The position numbers were made by a program, and so were the translations under genes. A stretch of 64,000 nucleotides of DNA from Mycobacterium lehmannii (GTDB lineage: Bacteria; Actinomycetota; Actinomycetes; Mycobacteriales; Mycobacteriaceae), in NCBI RefSeq assembly GCF_002245535.1, contig NZ_NKCN01000004.1, positions 124,001 to 188,000 on the forward strand, in the 5' to 3' direction. The notes under the pieces are model-generated. The model was not told where the DNA came from. It worked only from the letters and a program-made list of their open reading frames with translations, and did no database searches. This document shows positions 39,914 through 49,096 of the stretch, piece by piece (positions within the stretch are counted from its first letter, which is position 1; each line of letters starts with the position of its first letter).

Positions 39914-41059
39914 TCATAGGGAACGCGAGATGATTTCCTTCATCACCTCGTTCGTGCCGGCATAGATTTTTTGCACGCGCTGATCCACCCACAACCTCGA
40001 GATGGGGTACTCGGTCATGTAGCCATATCCGCCGTGAAGCTGCATACAGTCATCGAGTACCTTCATCGCTCGCTCAGTGGTCCACCACTTCGCCATGGCG
40101 ACGGTCTGCACGTCCAGTTGACCCGCAAGGTGCAGGTCGATGCAGTAGTCGAGGAACACTCGTGCGATGCGCGTTTCTGTCGCGGCTTCAGCCAGCGTGA
40201 ACTTGGTGTTCTGAAAGCCAAAGACAGGCCGACCGAACGCCTCCCGCTCACGCGTGTACTTGAGCGTCTGCTCCAGGGCAAGTTCCATCGCTGCGACAGC
40301 CCCCACCGCGACGATGAGTCGCTCTTGTGGCAGCTGCGTCATCAGCTGAATGAAGCCCTGTCCCTCAGACTGGCCCAGTAGATGCGAGCGCGGAACTCTC
40401 ACTTCATCGAAGAACAACTCGGAGGTGTCCTGGCCGCGCTGGCCGATTTTGTCGAGAACCTTGCCGCGCCGGAATCCCGCCCGGTCAGCCTCGACAACGA
40501 TCAAAGAGATGCCCGCAGCGCCCTGGCTCGGATCTGTCTTGGCAACAACGATGATGAGGTCGGCCTGTTGGCCGTTGGTGATGAAAGTCTTGGAGCCGGT
40601 GATAACGTACTCGTCACCGTCCAGGAGGGCTTTTGTCTTGACGCTCTGCAGATCGGACCCGGTCCCCGGTTCTGTCATGGCGATCGCCCCGATCATTTCA
40701 CCGGATGCCATCTTGGGAAGCCACTGCGCGCGCAGCTCTTCAGTCGCGTACCGCAGGATGTAGTGGGCGACGATTCCGCTGTGCAGTCCCGCGCCCCATG
40801 AGCTGTCACCTATGCGGGCCTGCTCTTCAAGCACGACCGCTTCGTGCGCGAAAGTGCCACCGCCTCCGCCGTATTCCTCAGGTATAGACATGCAGAGCAG
40901 GCCCAGCTCGCCTGCTCGGTTCCACAGTTCTCGGTCGACGTGGTGCTGGTCTGCAAAGCGGTTCGCATGCGGCGCCAATTCGGCCGAGAAGAACTTCGCA
41001 GCGAGGTCACGAAGCTCGAGTAATTCGGCATTCATCCAGGGAGAGATTGGTGAGGACAT
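39914..41059 (-). CDS. Acyl-CoA dehydrogenase (island copy 2)
   Basis: A 381-residue acyl-CoA dehydrogenase. Motifs: LCMSIPEEYGGGGG, IGAIAMTEPGTGSDLQSV, KTFITNGQQADLIIVVAKT, RGQDTSELFFDEVRVP, and QLPQERLIVAVG with the Glu expected to be the catalytic base in long-chain-type enzymes. YTREREAFGRPVFGFQNTKF and GGYGYMTEYPISRLWVD follow. The C-terminal YEGT position is YAGT. The start at 41059 removes an unrelated 56-residue extension. It lies directly downstream of the CoA ligase gene, as expected for the first oxidation step. Confidence 0.93.
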   Translation of the reverse strand: MSSPISPWMNAELLELRDLAAKFFSAELAPHANRFADQHHVDRELWNRAGELGLLCMSIPEEYGGGGGTFAHEAVVLEEQARIGDSSWGAGLHSGIVAHYILRYATEELRAQWLPKMASGEMIGAIAMTEPGTGSDLQSVKTKALLDGDEYVITGSKTFITNGQQADLIIVVAKTDPSQGAAGISLIVVEADRAGFRRGKVLDKIGQRGQDTSELFFDEVRVPRSHLLGQSEGQGFIQLMTQLPQERLIVAVGAVAAMELALEQTLKYTREREAFGRPVFGFQNTKFTLAEAATETRIARVFLDYCIDLHLAGQLDVQTVAMAKWWTTERAMKVLDDCMQLHGGYGYMTEYPISRLWVDQRVQKIYAGTNEVMKEIISRSL

Positions 41060-41097
41060 GATTACCTTCCGACTGTTGGAATTCCAGGGATTTGACG

Positions 41098-42729
41098 TTA
41101 TGACGTTTCGATTTCGATGAGGTATTCGCCGGCAGAGTGGCGCGCACGGATGGCCTTTTTGTCGTACTTTCCGACGCTCGTCCTCGGAATATCGGACACG
41201 AAGCTCCATCGCTCGGGAATCCACCATTTGGCGACTTTGTCCGCAAGGAACGATCGGAGTTGGTCAATGTCAACATCGGTTCCGGGGTGGACGACGACAA
41301 GCGCCAACGGCCTTTCCTGCCATTTATCGTCCGCGACGCCGACTACCGCCGCTTCGTACACGGCAGGGTGGCCGATCAGCGTGTTTTCCAGCTCCACCGA
41401 GGAGATCCATTCGCCACCTGACTTGATGACGTCTTTCGAGCGGTCGGTCAGTGTCAGATAGCCCTCGGCGTCGATCTTGCCCACATCACCGGTACGCAGC
41501 CATCCTTCGTCGAACTTCTCCGTATCGTTGTCTCCGAAATAGGACCCGGTGATCCAGGGACCGCGCGCCTGGATCTCCCCAACTGCTTGCCCGTCCCACG
41601 GCACGTCTTTCCCGTCGTCGTCCCGCAACCGGATTTCGACACCGCAGATCGGCCGGCCCTGGGATGCGCGCATCTCCCAGCGCCGCGTCGCGTCGGCTCT
41701 GTGAGCCGGACGTGCAACGGTCGCCAACGGAGAGGTTTCGGTCATACCCCAGGCCTGCACAATGGGCACGTCGTACTTCTCTTCAAATGCCCGCATCAAC
41801 GAAAGCGGAACAGCAGACCCCCCGCACGCGACCAGCCGTAACGAAGAAATGTCCCGCTCAGGGTGCGAATCCAGATATCGGTCGACATCGTTCCAGATCG
41901 TCGGCACTGCACCGGCCACGGTCGGTCTGGTGTCTTCGATGATCGACACCAACGGTTCGGCTTGGAGATACCGGTCAGGCAGTACCAGATCCGCACCGGA
42001 CATCAACGCTGCGTAGATAAGCCCCCACGCATTGGCGTGAAACATTGGGACGATGGCCAGCACACGGTCGGCCTCGCTGACTGACAAAGCGTTAGCTGTG
42101 CAGGCGGTCAGGGAGTGAAGGTACGTCGAACGGTGGCTGTAGACGACGGCTTTGGGATCTCCGGTGGTACCGCTCGTATAACACATGGCCGCGGCGGACA
42201 GCTCGTCGAGCTCAGGCCAGTCAAATGATTCTTCTTGGCCGGCAAGCACTTCCTCGTAACGCAGAACGGTCTTCCCGCATTCCTGTAGCGGGGCAAGGTC
42301 GCCCTCCCCGGTGGCGATGACGGTGTGCACCGACGCCATCGCTGGGAGCGCGCGCGCCAACAACGGGGCAACCGAAGCGTCGACTAGGACGATCTGATCG
42401 CTCGCGTGGTTGGCGATGTACGCCAGTTGCTCTGGGGCCAAACGAATGTTGAGCGTGTGCAGGACCGCGCCCATGGAGGGAATCGCACAGTAGGCCTCCA
42501 GATGTTCCTGGTTGCTCCACTGGAAGGTGGCCACGCGTTGGTCCGCCGTGACGCCAAGACTGCGCAGCGCATTGGCAAGGCGAGCCACTCGCGCCAGCAC
42601 AATGCGGTAAGGCGTTCTCCGATATCCATTTCCGGTCGGAGTGACGACCTCGCTGTCACCGTGTATGGCTGCCGCATGCTGGACGATCGCCGACACCGTG
42701 AGCGGAACATTTTGCATTGTGCTTTGCAT
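41098..42729 (-). CDS. Fatty-acid/long-chain acyl-CoA synthetase (FadD type)
   Basis: A 543-residue ANL-superfamily ligase that activates a carboxylic acid with ATP and CoA. The P-loop is MCYTSGTTGDPKAVVYSH near residue 185, then IVPMFHANAWGL, GWGMTETSP-type motif QAWGMTETSPLATV, the GWLRTGDVGKID segment with the adenylate-binding Asp, and DRSKDVIKSGGEWIS at the hinge. The closing Lys lies in PRTSVGKYDKKAIR. An ATG four codons inside (42717, MQNVPLTV) is an alternative start. Its domain order resembles medium/long-chain FadD proteins. It probably activates the acid released from the island pathway. Confidence 0.93.
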   Translation of the reverse strand: MQSTMQNVPLTVSAIVQHAAAIHGDSEVVTPTGNGYRRTPYRIVLARVARLANALRSLGVTADQRVATFQWSNQEHLEAYCAIPSMGAVLHTLNIRLAPEQLAYIANHASDQIVLVDASVAPLLARALPAMASVHTVIATGEGDLAPLQECGKTVLRYEEVLAGQEESFDWPELDELSAAAMCYTSGTTGDPKAVVYSHRSTYLHSLTACTANALSVSEADRVLAIVPMFHANAWGLIYAALMSGADLVLPDRYLQAEPLVSIIEDTRPTVAGAVPTIWNDVDRYLDSHPERDISSLRLVACGGSAVPLSLMRAFEEKYDVPIVQAWGMTETSPLATVARPAHRADATRRWEMRASQGRPICGVEIRLRDDDGKDVPWDGQAVGEIQARGPWITGSYFGDNDTEKFDEGWLRTGDVGKIDAEGYLTLTDRSKDVIKSGGEWISSVELENTLIGHPAVYEAAVVGVADDKWQERPLALVVVHPGTDVDIDQLRSFLADKVAKWWIPERWSFVSDIPRTSVGKYDKKAIRARHSAGEYLIEIETS

Positions 42730-42743
42730 CGTGTAGTGCCCTT

Positions 42744-43397
42744 TCAGGCGAAGAGGTCGGGACGGCTGTTCGGCTGATCGATGAATGTGCCGTAATGCGT
42801 TCTCAGTGCTTGCAGGATGTCTGCTAGGGGTAGATCGTCGTAGGCTCCCCGGTCGCGCAGATACTCCATGTGCTGGGTGCCGTCAGCGGTGAAACCATGG
42901 AGTAGCGCGTCGCTACGGCCGTCGAATTCGATCGGCGAGACACCGAAGCGTGCGCACAGCTCGCGATTGAACGCCGGGGTGGCCTTTACCCACGCACCGT
43001 TGAGGAACATGAGACTGTAGCCGTGGTAGACGAAAACGTCGCTACCACCCATCCGCTCGCGCAATGCCTTGGTCTGGAGGTGGTTTCGGACGTCGGCGAA
43101 CCCCAGCCGCGCCGGGATTCCCGCCGCTCGGCACGCTGCAGTCAAGAGCACGGCCTTCGGGACGCAGTAGGCCCGTTCTGCGGTCGCGACGGTGCTGGCG
43201 CGATACGCGTGCGGGTTGTCGGTCACCGTGTAGGGGTCGTACCAAATGGAGTCACGGACCGCGGTGAAGATGGCGATGGCCTTCTCGGTGTCGCCGCAGG
43301 CACCACGGATCGCCGATGACACGAAGTCACGTACCGAATCTTGTTGCCAGTCAAGAAACTCCGTGGGTTCGAGGTAGGGGCTGTGGTCGACGGTCAT
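42744..43397 (-). CDS. Transglutaminase-like cysteine-protease-fold protein
   Basis: A 217-residue protein with a transglutaminase-like core. YCVPKAVLLTAACRAAGIPARLG holds the nucleophile Cys near residue 100. VYHGYSLMFLNGAWVKATPAFN holds the His, while the position of the usual Asp reads Thr or Pro as in one subgroup of this superfamily. The start at ATG 43397 overlaps the P450 stop by 4 bp, so the two are translated together; a longer frame to 43556 would run into P450. Possible roles include amide or thioester hydrolysis. Nothing fixes the substrate. Confidence 0.8.
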   Translation of the reverse strand: MTVDHSPYLEPTEFLDWQQDSVRDFVSSAIRGACGDTEKAIAIFTAVRDSIWYDPYTVTDNPHAYRASTVATAERAYCVPKAVLLTAACRAAGIPARLGFADVRNHLQTKALRERMGGSDVFVYHGYSLMFLNGAWVKATPAFNRELCARFGVSPIEFDGRSDALLHGFTADGTQHMEYLRDRGAYDDLPLADILQALRTHYGTFIDQPNSRPDLFA

Positions 43398-44851
43398 CGG
43401 CGCTTCATCTCCAACGGAAGTCCGTCCACCGGAATGGGCAGCGAGGTGTTGTCCCATCGGACGTGATAGTTCTCCGGAACCTTCCAAGTGAACGAACGCA
43501 GCATCCTGTGCAGGATTGCTTTGACCTCGAGCGTCCCGAATTGCATGCCGATGCACTTGTGCGCTCCACCTCCGAACGGAACCCAGGCGAATCGGTGGTG
43601 TTGGTCTTCGCGCCGAGGCTCGTCGAAACGTGAGGGATCGAACCGCTCCGGATCACTCCAGATCGTTCGATCGAAGTGATTCACGGCAGGCGTTATAGCG
43701 CATAACGTGTTCGAGGGGATGTGATATCCATCGATGGCGACATCTCGAACCGTCTTGCGCATCACCAGCGGAACAGGTGCAAGCAGTCTGAGCGCTTCCT
43801 TGATCACGAGGTCGATGACCGTCATCTTCTCCAGGGCCTCGATGTCCGGCAACCCGTCACCGATGGCCGCGGCTTCCGCAGCCGCAGCCTCCTGCCACTG
43901 CGGATACTTGGCAAGGAAATAGGTGACCGCTGTGGTGGTGATCGTCGAGGTGTCGTGGGCCGCCATCATCAAGAAGATCATGTGATTCACCACATCCTCG
44001 TCGGAAAACCGCTCCCCGTCTTCGGTCGTGGCTTGACAGAGAGCAGCGAACAGATCCTCCGTTTCACCGGCTCGCGCGGCCGGCAGATGCCGGAAGAAGT
44101 AGTCCTCCAAAACGCGCCGCCCTTGCACACCAGCGCGGAATCTGGTTCCCGGAAGCGGAGCACGCACAAGGGAACTCGCCGCCCGGACCGTAGCGACGAA
44201 CGCCTTGTTGACAGCATCGCTCTCGTCCTTGCCGCGGCCGCCCATGAAGACGTCGGTAGCGATGTCGAGGGTGAGTTCCTTCAACAGTGGGTAGATTCGA
44301 ACCGACGGGCCCACCGGCCACGCAGGCACTGCCGAGCGAACGCATGGCGTTACCTGTTCGACGTATCCGGTCAGGCGCGGACGCGTAAACGCCTCCTGCA
44401 TGATGCGCCGGTGCATCAAGTGCTCGTCGAAGCTCATGAGCATCAAACCGCGATGGAAGAAGGCGTCGATCAGGAAGGACCAGCCATCCTGAGAGAATGC
44501 CTTCGCTTCGCTCGTGAACGCCTCTCGAGTGGCGTCAGGGCCGGCGATGACCACCATCTTGGTGCCGAACGCGCCCATCCACGACACCGAACCCAGACGG
44601 TCGTAGCGCTCTCGACTGAAATCCGAGCCGAATCGGATGTAGTCGAGCGTGTGACCTACGAAGGGCAGTCCGGCATCCCCCCGGACGGCTTTCAATCCAC
44701 TGCCCGCGGGTGCCGGTGCCAGTTCACGAACCGGCCAGTCCCGGCTCCATCGACGCCATCTGTCGTCGACGGCGTGAGGCGCGGGGACCATAATCACAGA
44801 GGACAACCGCTCCTTCACGTGGTGCGCAGGTGCGAGAAGGTGATTCGTCAT
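43394..44851 (-). CDS. Cytochrome P450
   Basis: A 485-residue heme monooxygenase. The I-helix oxygen-binding segment is LMMAAHDTSTITTTAV, the ExxR pair is KEALRLLAP, the meander has FDPSRFDEPRRED, and the heme loop is FAWVPFGGGAHKCIGMQFG with the axial Cys. The N terminus (about 60 residues before GLPFVGHTLDYIRFG) has no membrane anchor, so the enzyme is soluble and needs ferredoxin and reductase, neither of which is encoded nearby. ATG at 44851 has an AGGAGG site. It probably adds the first hydroxyl group to the island substrate. Confidence 0.93.
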   Translation of the reverse strand: MTNHLLAPAHHVKERLSSVIMVPAPHAVDDRWRRWSRDWPVRELAPAPAGSGLKAVRGDAGLPFVGHTLDYIRFGSDFSRERYDRLGSVSWMGAFGTKMVVIAGPDATREAFTSEAKAFSQDGWSFLIDAFFHRGLMLMSFDEHLMHRRIMQEAFTRPRLTGYVEQVTPCVRSAVPAWPVGPSVRIYPLLKELTLDIATDVFMGGRGKDESDAVNKAFVATVRAASSLVRAPLPGTRFRAGVQGRRVLEDYFFRHLPAARAGETEDLFAALCQATTEDGERFSDEDVVNHMIFLMMAAHDTSTITTTAVTYFLAKYPQWQEAAAAEAAAIGDGLPDIEALEKMTVIDLVIKEALRLLAPVPLVMRKTVRDVAIDGYHIPSNTLCAITPAVNHFDRTIWSDPERFDPSRFDEPRREDQHHRFAWVPFGGGAHKCIGMQFGTLEVKAILHRMLRSFTWKVPENYHVRWDNTSLPIPVDGLPLEMKRR

Positions 44852-44913
44852 GGTTCCTCCTGGACGCTGGGCCGCTTTGACGGCGTCCACCAGTCTTTAC
44901 AAAGATGCCATTG

Positions 44914-44931
44914 ATGTCAATATCTAGACAT
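44914..44931 (-). promoter_or_regulatory. Inverted repeat overlapping a TTGACA box upstream of the P450
   Basis: ATGTC (44914-44918) and GACAT (44927-44931) are complementary around 8 nt. On the minus strand the inner half forms TTGACA, a consensus -35 about 65 bp before the P450 start. The -10 is not clear. This suggests an internal regulated promoter within the long gene run. Confidence 0.4.
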
Positions 44932-44966
44932 TATTGGCCTAGCGGTTAAGGGCGCGTCTCGTGCCC

Positions 44967-46496
44967 TTAGTCGGCCAGGCTCGGTTCTGGAGGGTCTCCG
45001 ACCTTTAGACGCCCGACGTTTCTCAAGACGTAATCGCCGCTGTGCGGCTTCCGGGTAAGGAGTCGATAAACCAAGGTAGGCCCCGGCCAGTTCGTCGGGA
45101 TTTCCCCGCTCGAGGTTCGATACCAGCTCGCACACAGCGCCCACACCGACCTCCGTAGTCGCCTTCTCAAGCGCGTGTTGTAGCGTTGCGCGCTCTCCGT
45201 CCTGACATCGATCGCATGACCCGGATGAGCAGCCACGGCTTTGATGAGCGTTGCGATGTGACGGACTTGTGACTCGATCATGTAGAGGATCGACCCCGAG
45301 CCCACATTCGTGTTGGGACCATAAAGCAGGAACAGGTTCGGGAACATGGGGACAGTGATGCCCAGATATGCGTACGCCTGGGTCTTCCACACCTCGGCCA
45401 AGGAGACTCCGCGAGAGCCGCGCACGGACATCGGGGCGAGAAAATCGGTGGCGCGAAACCCGGTTCCGTAGATCACGACATCTGCAGGACGAAACTCTCC
45501 ATCCACGGTCTTGACACCGTTGTCGCAGAGCTCTGCGATAGCCTTCGGCACCAACGACACGCGATCACTCGCGATTGCTGGATAGTAATCATTCGAGAAC
45601 AGCACTCGCTTGCACCCTGGCGCGTCCGAAGGCATCAATTGCTCGCGCAAAGATGGGCTAGCAACCTGCCGATGTAGGTGGCGGCGCGCGATCGCACCGA
45701 GGACGCGTGAGAGGGGCTTCGCGTCGACTAGCGTCACAGCGAGCAACTCGAAAATTAGCCATACCGCGAAACGCTCGAGGCGCAGCGCCATCGGCAATAA
45801 CTCGCTCACCCTGTCGTGAAGGACTCCATACCTGCTGTCCCACTTCGGCAAGATCCACGGAGCCGTGCGCTGATATAGCGTGACATGCTCCGCCTCCTGG
45901 GCGATGTGTGGCACGAATTGGATGGCACTAGCTCCTGTGCCGATGACGGCTACTTGCTTGCCGCGAAGCGAAACCGATCGGTCCCAACGCGCCGAATGAA
46001 AGCGCGGCCCCTGGAAGGTGTCTGCGTCGGCAATAACGGGTACGTGGAGCAAGGAGAGCTGACCCACGGCCGAGACGACGACATCGCAGGTTATTGTCTC
46101 GTTCGAGTTCGTAACCAGGGTCCAACGCCCTATTTGGTCATCGAAGGTCATTGCGACAACTTCGGTCTGGGTACGCAGATGCGCGGCCAGTCCGCCACTC
46201 TCCACGAGTTGTTGGAGGTACTTGAGTATCTCGGGTTGCTCGGCATATCGCCGTGACCAACGAGGATTGGGCTTGTACGAGAGTGAGTACAACGCTGACG
46301 GCACGTCGCAGGCCGCTCCCGGATAGGTGTTGTCACGCCAAACACCCCCGATGTCTGCAGCCTTTTCCAGGATCGTGAAGTTCGTGAACCCGTCCTTCTT
46401 CAGCCGGTGGGCCATCGCAACCCCGGCGAAGCCGGCCCCGATGATCACGATCGACGGATCGTATGCGCGACAGGCCGTCGCGAAGTTGCTGCTCAT
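44967..46496 (-). CDS. Baeyer-Villiger-type flavin monooxygenase 1
   Basis: A 509-residue NADPH-dependent flavoprotein. The FAD site is IVIIGAGFAGVAMAHRL near residue 17, GGVWRDNTYPGAACD follows, and the family fingerprint FxGxxxHxxxW is present as FQGPRFHSARW. The NADPH site is VAVIGTGASAIQFV, and VVIYGTGFRATDFLAP is the second conserved GTGF motif. It is expected to insert oxygen next to a carbonyl, turning a ketone into an ester or lactone, or to oxidise a heteroatom. The ATG at 46496 is preferred; the frame extends 82 residues upstream into the esterase gene without family similarity. Confidence 0.9.
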   Translation of the reverse strand: MSSNFATACRAYDPSIVIIGAGFAGVAMAHRLKKDGFTNFTILEKAADIGGVWRDNTYPGAACDVPSALYSLSYKPNPRWSRRYAEQPEILKYLQQLVESGGLAAHLRTQTEVVAMTFDDQIGRWTLVTNSNETITCDVVVSAVGQLSLLHVPVIADADTFQGPRFHSARWDRSVSLRGKQVAVIGTGASAIQFVPHIAQEAEHVTLYQRTAPWILPKWDSRYGVLHDRVSELLPMALRLERFAVWLIFELLAVTLVDAKPLSRVLGAIARRHLHRQVASPSLREQLMPSDAPGCKRVLFSNDYYPAIASDRVSLVPKAIAELCDNGVKTVDGEFRPADVVIYGTGFRATDFLAPMSVRGSRGVSLAEVWKTQAYAYLGITVPMFPNLFLLYGPNTNVGSGSILYMIESQVRHIATLIKAVAAHPGHAIDVRTESAQRYNTRLRRRLRRSVWALCASWYRTSSGEIPTNWPGPTLVYRLLTRKPHSGDYVLRNVGRLKVGDPPEPSLAD

Positions 46497-46572
46497 GAGG
46501 CAGAGACGACTGACTTCACGCTGCGGCGGTCGAGGTGGTGTAGGTGTAGGAGCATTGCCTGTTCGGACACTT

Positions 46573-47529
46573 TCACCTGACTTCCGAGGCTTCAAGGAAG
46601 CGTCCCGCTCGATGAATCGCGTCTCGGGCTTCGGGAAGAATCCGGAACATAGCCTGGAATACATGGATCTGTCCCCGGTATACCTGGATCTCGACGTGGG
46701 ATCCAGCTGATTGAAGTCGCTCGGCGAGACGGCGCGAGTCATCGATCAACATTTCTCTCCCGCCCACCTGAATGAGGATCGGCGGCATCGAGGTGAGGTC
46801 CGCGTCAAGCACGCTGAGGCGCGGATCTCCGCGATCTGCGCCACCTACGTAGAGGTCAAGAGCGCGCGCCGCTGATTGAGCGGAGGCAAAAGGATCCCGG
46901 CGGCGAATTTCACGCGCTCTGGCAAGTTCGCACCTGAGATCCAGGACGGGAGACATCAGCAGCATCGCATCAGGGAGCGGCAATCCAACTGCACGTGCGC
47001 CCAAGGCCGTGGCCATCGTGAGCTGACCGCCCGCTGAATCGCCGGCAACCGCGACGGTGCGCTGACAAGAACCCGGGGACCCTCCGCTGGTAAGCCAGCG
47101 ATACGCATTCAGCGCATCGTCCGCGGCTGCGGGATAGGGATACCGCGGGGCAAGACGATACTTCACTGCGAAGATGGGGCGCCCGCTCGCCGAGGCGAGT
47201 TCACCAAGAAGACCGCGGTGCGTCTCCGGCGAGCACATAGAATAGGCGCCGCCGTGGATGTACAGCAAAGGGTTGGCATGCGGATTAATGGCAGGCGTGG
47301 TGATCCAGTCCCCACGAACCGGGCCTCCGGCGAATACAGTGTCAACCTTGCGCACTGTGACGCCGCGCCGAGGCCGTGAGGCTACGAGCGCTGTTCGAAG
47401 CACGCGATCCATCACCGCAAGTCCGTAGGCGTTTGATGGCATCAGCTGCGCCAGTGGCCGCAGCGTGGTTCGCGAGGACATCGCGACGAGATGACTGGCA
47501 AGACTGGGCTGCCAGTCAGGGGCATCCAT
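46573..47529 (-). CDS. Alpha/beta hydrolase of the HSL/acetyl-hydrolase group (LipR-like)
   Basis: A 318-residue esterase. The oxyanion loop is LLYIHGGAYSMCSPE, the nucleophile elbow VAGDSAGGQLTMA, the acid residue probably lies in GGREMLIDDSRRLA, and the His in GQIHVFQAM. This is the hormone-sensitive-lipase family, which cleaves short- or medium-chain esters. It sits between two Baeyer-Villiger-type monooxygenase genes (5 and 76 bp gaps), the classical pairing in which the ester made by the monooxygenase is hydrolysed next. LipR (Rv3084) has the same place in the mymA operon. Start ATG 47529; longer frames overlap the upstream gene. Confidence 0.88.
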   Translation of the reverse strand: MDAPDWQPSLASHLVAMSSRTTLRPLAQLMPSNAYGLAVMDRVLRTALVASRPRRGVTVRKVDTVFAGGPVRGDWITTPAINPHANPLLYIHGGAYSMCSPETHRGLLGELASASGRPIFAVKYRLAPRYPYPAAADDALNAYRWLTSGGSPGSCQRTVAVAGDSAGGQLTMATALGARAVGLPLPDAMLLMSPVLDLRCELARAREIRRRDPFASAQSAARALDLYVGGADRGDPRLSVLDADLTSMPPILIQVGGREMLIDDSRRLAERLQSAGSHVEIQVYRGQIHVFQAMFRILPEARDAIHRAGRFLEASEVR

Positions 47530-47534
47530 TCTGG

Positions 47535-49052
47535 TCACCGGGGACACACCTCTTCGGGCCGATTCTCGAATCGGTAGTCCGAGAGGCGAAAGGTGCGGCT
47601 CCGCCAATAGGTCTCCAGAGTCGTTGATGGACGGAGTGGAACGTCACCGTGCCTGTCGAAGTAGTAGCTGTTGGCATTGGAACAGCTCGGCTGCCAGAAA
47701 ACCTGTCTGTGACGCCGCCTTAGCACTTCGGCGAAATAACGGTCGTTCGCCTCCTTCTTGACCTCCACGCAGTTAGCACCCAGCGCCCGCGCGCGACGAA
47801 GACACCGGACGATGTGCCGACTCTGCGCCTCGATGAGCGTGAAGTACGAGGAACCGTTGTAGCCGTACGGGCCGAAGATGTTGAAATGATTCGGAAATCC
47901 CGGGACGCTCACCCCTTCGAAGGCCTGCAGTCGATGCTCGTCCCACCATGTAGCCTGCTCCAGCCCGCCGCGTCCCTTCAATACGTAAGTTGGCATGTTG
48001 CCCGACTCCATCACTTTGAAGCCGGTGGCCAGGATCAAGACGTCAATGGGATGAGCTTTGCCGTCTCGAGTATGGACGGATGCATGGTCGATATGGGTTA
48101 TGCCGCTCGTCTCGAGCGAAACGTTGGACCGGTTGTACGTTGCGAGATAGGAATTGTGGAAGCTGGGTCGTTTACAGCCCAACGAGTAGCGCGGAATGAG
48201 TTGTTCTCTCGTCGTCGGGTCATGGACCTCACGCCGCATGTACCGCTTTGCGGCGCTCTCCATGACATCGGCGAACGGTATCACCGTATGAAAGTGAGCG
48301 GCGATTGGGAAAGTGATTTCCACGAACGCCTGGCTGGCGGTCCTGGTCGCCAATTGTGCCCCCGGCAGGAAATGTAGAAGCCTTCCACCCCACGTCGGTA
48401 TGGGGAAGTCTGGCTTCGGCAGACAATAAATTGGAGTTCGCTGAAATACCGTCAGACTCTCTGCTTTCTTTGCGACTTCGGGTATCAGTTGCACCGCCGA
48501 TGCACCGGTACCGATTACTGCAACCCTCTTCCCGCTGAGATCTTTGGCATTGTCCCATCTAGCCGTGTGGAGCGTAACGCCGGCGAAATCTCGCACCCCC
48601 TTGATTTCAGGCCACTTTGGCCGACTGAGAACGCCGGAGCAATTTATCACGAAGCGTGCCGTGAACTCCTCACCATTGGCACTGGTCAAATGCCACCGTG
48701 TTGCGTTCTCGTCGAAACAAGCCTCGGTAATGGTTGTGTTGAAACGAATATGGTCCCAGAGCCGATACTTTTCAACACATCGCTCGGCATAGGCTTTGAG
48801 CTCATTGCCGTGGGCGTACGTGCGCGACCAAGAGGGCCGCATTTCGTATGAGAATTGATAACTGTACGACGGTATATCGACAGCGATACCCGGGTAGGTG
48901 TTCCAGTGCCACGTACCACCTACGCCATCGGCGTCATCAACCATCAAGAAGTCGGTAAATCCCGCCTTCATCAAGCTAATGCCAGACCCGATGCCGGAAA
49001 ATCCAGCTCCTATGATAATTATCTCGTAATTACGGTCGGACTTGCGATCCAT
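47535..49052 (-). CDS. Baeyer-Villiger-type flavin monooxygenase 2
   Basis: A 505-residue flavoprotein. FAD motif IIIIGAGFSGIGSGISL near residue 11, GGTWHWNTYPGIAVDIPS, the fingerprint FAGVTLHTARW, the NADPH motif VAVIGTGASAVQLIPE, and LILATGFKVMESG. Distances between motifs match the class B family. The N terminus and the PSYSYQFSYEM segment differ from copies 1 and 3, so it is not a recent duplicate and may act on another carbonyl. The base composition of this gene and its neighbour is visibly less GC-rich than the backbone. Confidence 0.9.
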   Translation of the reverse strand: MDRKSDRNYEIIIIGAGFSGIGSGISLMKAGFTDFLMVDDADGVGGTWHWNTYPGIAVDIPSYSYQFSYEMRPSWSRTYAHGNELKAYAERCVEKYRLWDHIRFNTTITEACFDENATRWHLTSANGEEFTARFVINCSGVLSRPKWPEIKGVRDFAGVTLHTARWDNAKDLSGKRVAVIGTGASAVQLIPEVAKKAESLTVFQRTPIYCLPKPDFPIPTWGGRLLHFLPGAQLATRTASQAFVEITFPIAAHFHTVIPFADVMESAAKRYMRREVHDPTTREQLIPRYSLGCKRPSFHNSYLATYNRSNVSLETSGITHIDHASVHTRDGKAHPIDVLILATGFKVMESGNMPTYVLKGRGGLEQATWWDEHRLQAFEGVSVPGFPNHFNIFGPYGYNGSSYFTLIEAQSRHIVRCLRRARALGANCVEVKKEANDRYFAEVLRRRHRQVFWQPSCSNANSYYFDRHGDVPLRPSTTLETYWRSRTFRLSDYRFENRPEEVCPR

Positions 49053-49096
49053 TCCTGTATTTCACCGTTCTGACGGTCAGCCTTGCAAACTTGTAT

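Noticed and set aside
44891..44966. KstR or KstR2 operator in the P450 upstream gap
   Set aside because: The repeat present (ATGTC-N8-GACAT) does not match the TnnAACnnGTTnnA or AnCAAGnnCTTGnT patterns I remember, so a cholesterol-regulon link is not supported.
46497..46742. N-terminal 82-residue extension of monooxygenase 1
   Set aside because: The extension overlaps the esterase gene, is Arg/Pro/Ser-rich and precedes the normal FAD-binding start of the family.
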